Shown here: positions 63,152 through 64,000 of the stretch, piece by piece | Layout of the letters: each line of letters opens with the position of its first letter | Position numbering within the stretch: the stretch's first letter is position 1 | DNA from: JAXGXJ01 sp963829545 | GTDB lineage: Bacteria > Actinomycetota > Thermoleophilia > RBG-16-64-13 | Direction: 5' to 3' | Assembly: GCA_963829545.1 (NCBI GenBank) | Contig: CAWHIX010000013.1 | Location: forward strand, 62,001-126,000 | Length of the DNA stretch: 64,000 nucleotides | Position numbers and translations under genes: made by a program | Notes under the pieces: model-generated | Databases searched by the model: none | What the model was told of the DNA's origin: nothing | The model's input: only the letters and a program-made list of their open reading frames with translations

Positions 63152-64000
63152 CTAGACTCGGCCTTTGTCGGAGTACTTGGTATGCAGGAGGTGGTGGGAC
63201 TTCTCGCTCAGGGGCGCGCCCAGCCACTCCTCGTAGAGGGCCAGCACCGCCGGGTTCTCGTGCGACTTGCGCAGTTCCCGGCTCTCGTCCTCCGCGTAGA
63301 TGGCGCTGATGCGCTTCCTGCGCACCTCGTCGGAGGTGAGGCGGGGCTGGCCGCCGCCGCCGATGCATCCTCCCGGGCAGGTCATCACTTCCACGAAGTG
63401 GTAGTTCGCCTCGCCGCTACGGATGCGGTCGATGACCACCTGGGCGTTGGAGAGCCCATGGGCCACGGCCACGTTGAGGGTGGCGCCTTTGAGGAACTCC
63501 CACTCCGGCGTGGTCTCCTCGATGGTGACCGACGCTTCCTTCACCCCGGTCAGCCCGGCGATGGGGGTCACGTGCAGGTTCTCGAAGGGGAAGTCCTTGC
63601 CGGTGACGATCTCGTAGGCGGTGCGCAGAGCGGCCTCCATCACTCCGCCGGTGTTGGCGAAGATGTCGGCGGCGCCGGTGGAGATGCCCAGGGGCGTGTC
63701 CTGCTTCTCGTCGGGCAGGTTGACGAAGTCGATGCCGGCCTGCTTGATCATGCGGGCCAGCTCGCGGGTGGTCAGCACGAAGTCCACGTCCTGGCAGCCG
63801 GTGTCGGTCATCTCCGGGCGGTTGCACTCGAACTTCTTGGCCGTGCAGGGCATCACCGAGACGACCACTATGTCCTCGGGCTTGATGCCCATCTTCTCGG
63901 CGTAGTAGGTCTTGGCGAGGGCGCCGAACATCTGCTGGGGCGACTTGCACGACGACAGGTTGGGGGTCATGTCGGGGTTGAAGTGCTCCATGTAGTTGAT
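63152..64000 (-). CDS. hydA: [FeFe]-hydrogenase catalytic subunit HydA2, 5' end outside the window
   Basis: The C-terminal 282 or so residues of a second hydrogenase. L2 is M-P-C-T-A-K-K-F-E and L3 is M-T-C-P-G-G-C-I-G-G-G-G, with small-subunit-like tail ending H-H-L-L-H-T-K-Y. The window cuts it just after the L1 region, where I-N-Y-M-E-H-F is the first sequence seen. It is clearly related to but diverged from HydA1. As first visible gene of the signalling run, it may be controlled with it or supply a second activity. Confidence 0.92.
   Translation of the reverse strand: MNYMEHFNPDMTPNLSSCKSPQQMFGALAKTYYAEKMGIKPEDIVVVSVMPCTAKKFECNRPEMTDTGCQDVDFVLTTRELARMIKQAGIDFVNLPDEKQDTPLGISTGAADIFANTGGVMEAALRTAYEIVTGKDFPFENLHVTPIAGLTGVKEASVTIEETTPEWEFLKGATLNVAVAHGLSNAQVVIDRIRSGEANYHFVEVMTCPGGCIGGGGQPRLTSDEVRRKRISAIYAEDESRELRKSHENPAVLALYEEWLGAPLSEKSHHLLHTKYSDKGRV

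Overview
The window is high-GC bacterial DNA, and I infer a deep-branching, anaerobic member of the Actinomycetota. Evidence: a complete PknA/FhaA/FhaB/PstP/FtsW/PbpA/PknB-type morphogenesis locus, rare start codons (GTG, TTG), an apparently leaderless kinase gene, an alpha-beta type glycyl-tRNA synthetase in place of the single-chain form usual in classical actinobacteria, two [FeFe]-hydrogenases, pyruvate phosphate dikinase, and a molybdenum hydroxytransferase otherwise known from anaerobic phenol degraders. The species is not identifiable from sequence alone.

Layout. 1-2.3 kb: broken alpha/beta hydrolase, small AAA ATPase, IclR regulator. 2.3-9.3 kb: a catabolic-looking operon divergent from IclR (isochorismatase-fold pseudoenzyme, Tat-exported lipoprotein binding protein, flavin/Fe-S ene-reductase, pyrogallol-hydroxytransferase-like Mo enzyme). 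9.3-10.1 kb: a RelE/ParE-type toxin-antitoxin pair running into a transporter remnant. 10.4-18.4 kb: tRNA-Ser, a zinc-ribbon membrane protein, a hotdog thioesterase, a minus-strand chain pheA-serS-pncA-pncB, two membrane proteins, tRNA-Leu. 18.7-20.9 kb: ABC exporter. 21.1-30.5 kb: the Ser/Thr kinase and cell-wall locus. 30.6-42.6 kb: fused glyQS, radical SAM, ppdK, dgt-dnaG-rpoD, cold-shock protein. 42.7-50 kb: SDR, gatCAB, HxlR regulator, second primary-like sigma factor, larE. 50-54.8 kb: copA, tRNA-Val, a four-gene mini-thioredoxin operon. 54.9-64 kb: a minus-strand hydrogenase operon (hydA2, receiver, [FeFe]-hydrogenase-like sensor kinase, receiver-kinase, receiver, hndA, hndC, hydA1).

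The two most unusual signals are (1) intergenic stem-loop repeats whose loops are conserved while their stems differ in sequence yet stay paired, in two families; and (2) a phosphorelay with a hydrogenase-like sensor embedded between two hydrogenases, with no DNA-binding output in view. The 2.3-9.3 kb cluster and the mini-thioredoxin trio also deserve attention.

Caution: at least thirteen apparent frameshifts interrupt genes that should be intact (glyQS, ftsW, hydA, pncA, pncB and others), several at short G or C runs. I treat these as probable sequence errors and annotate the genes across them, but cannot prove it. All functional calls rest on recognising motifs by eye; no searches were run.
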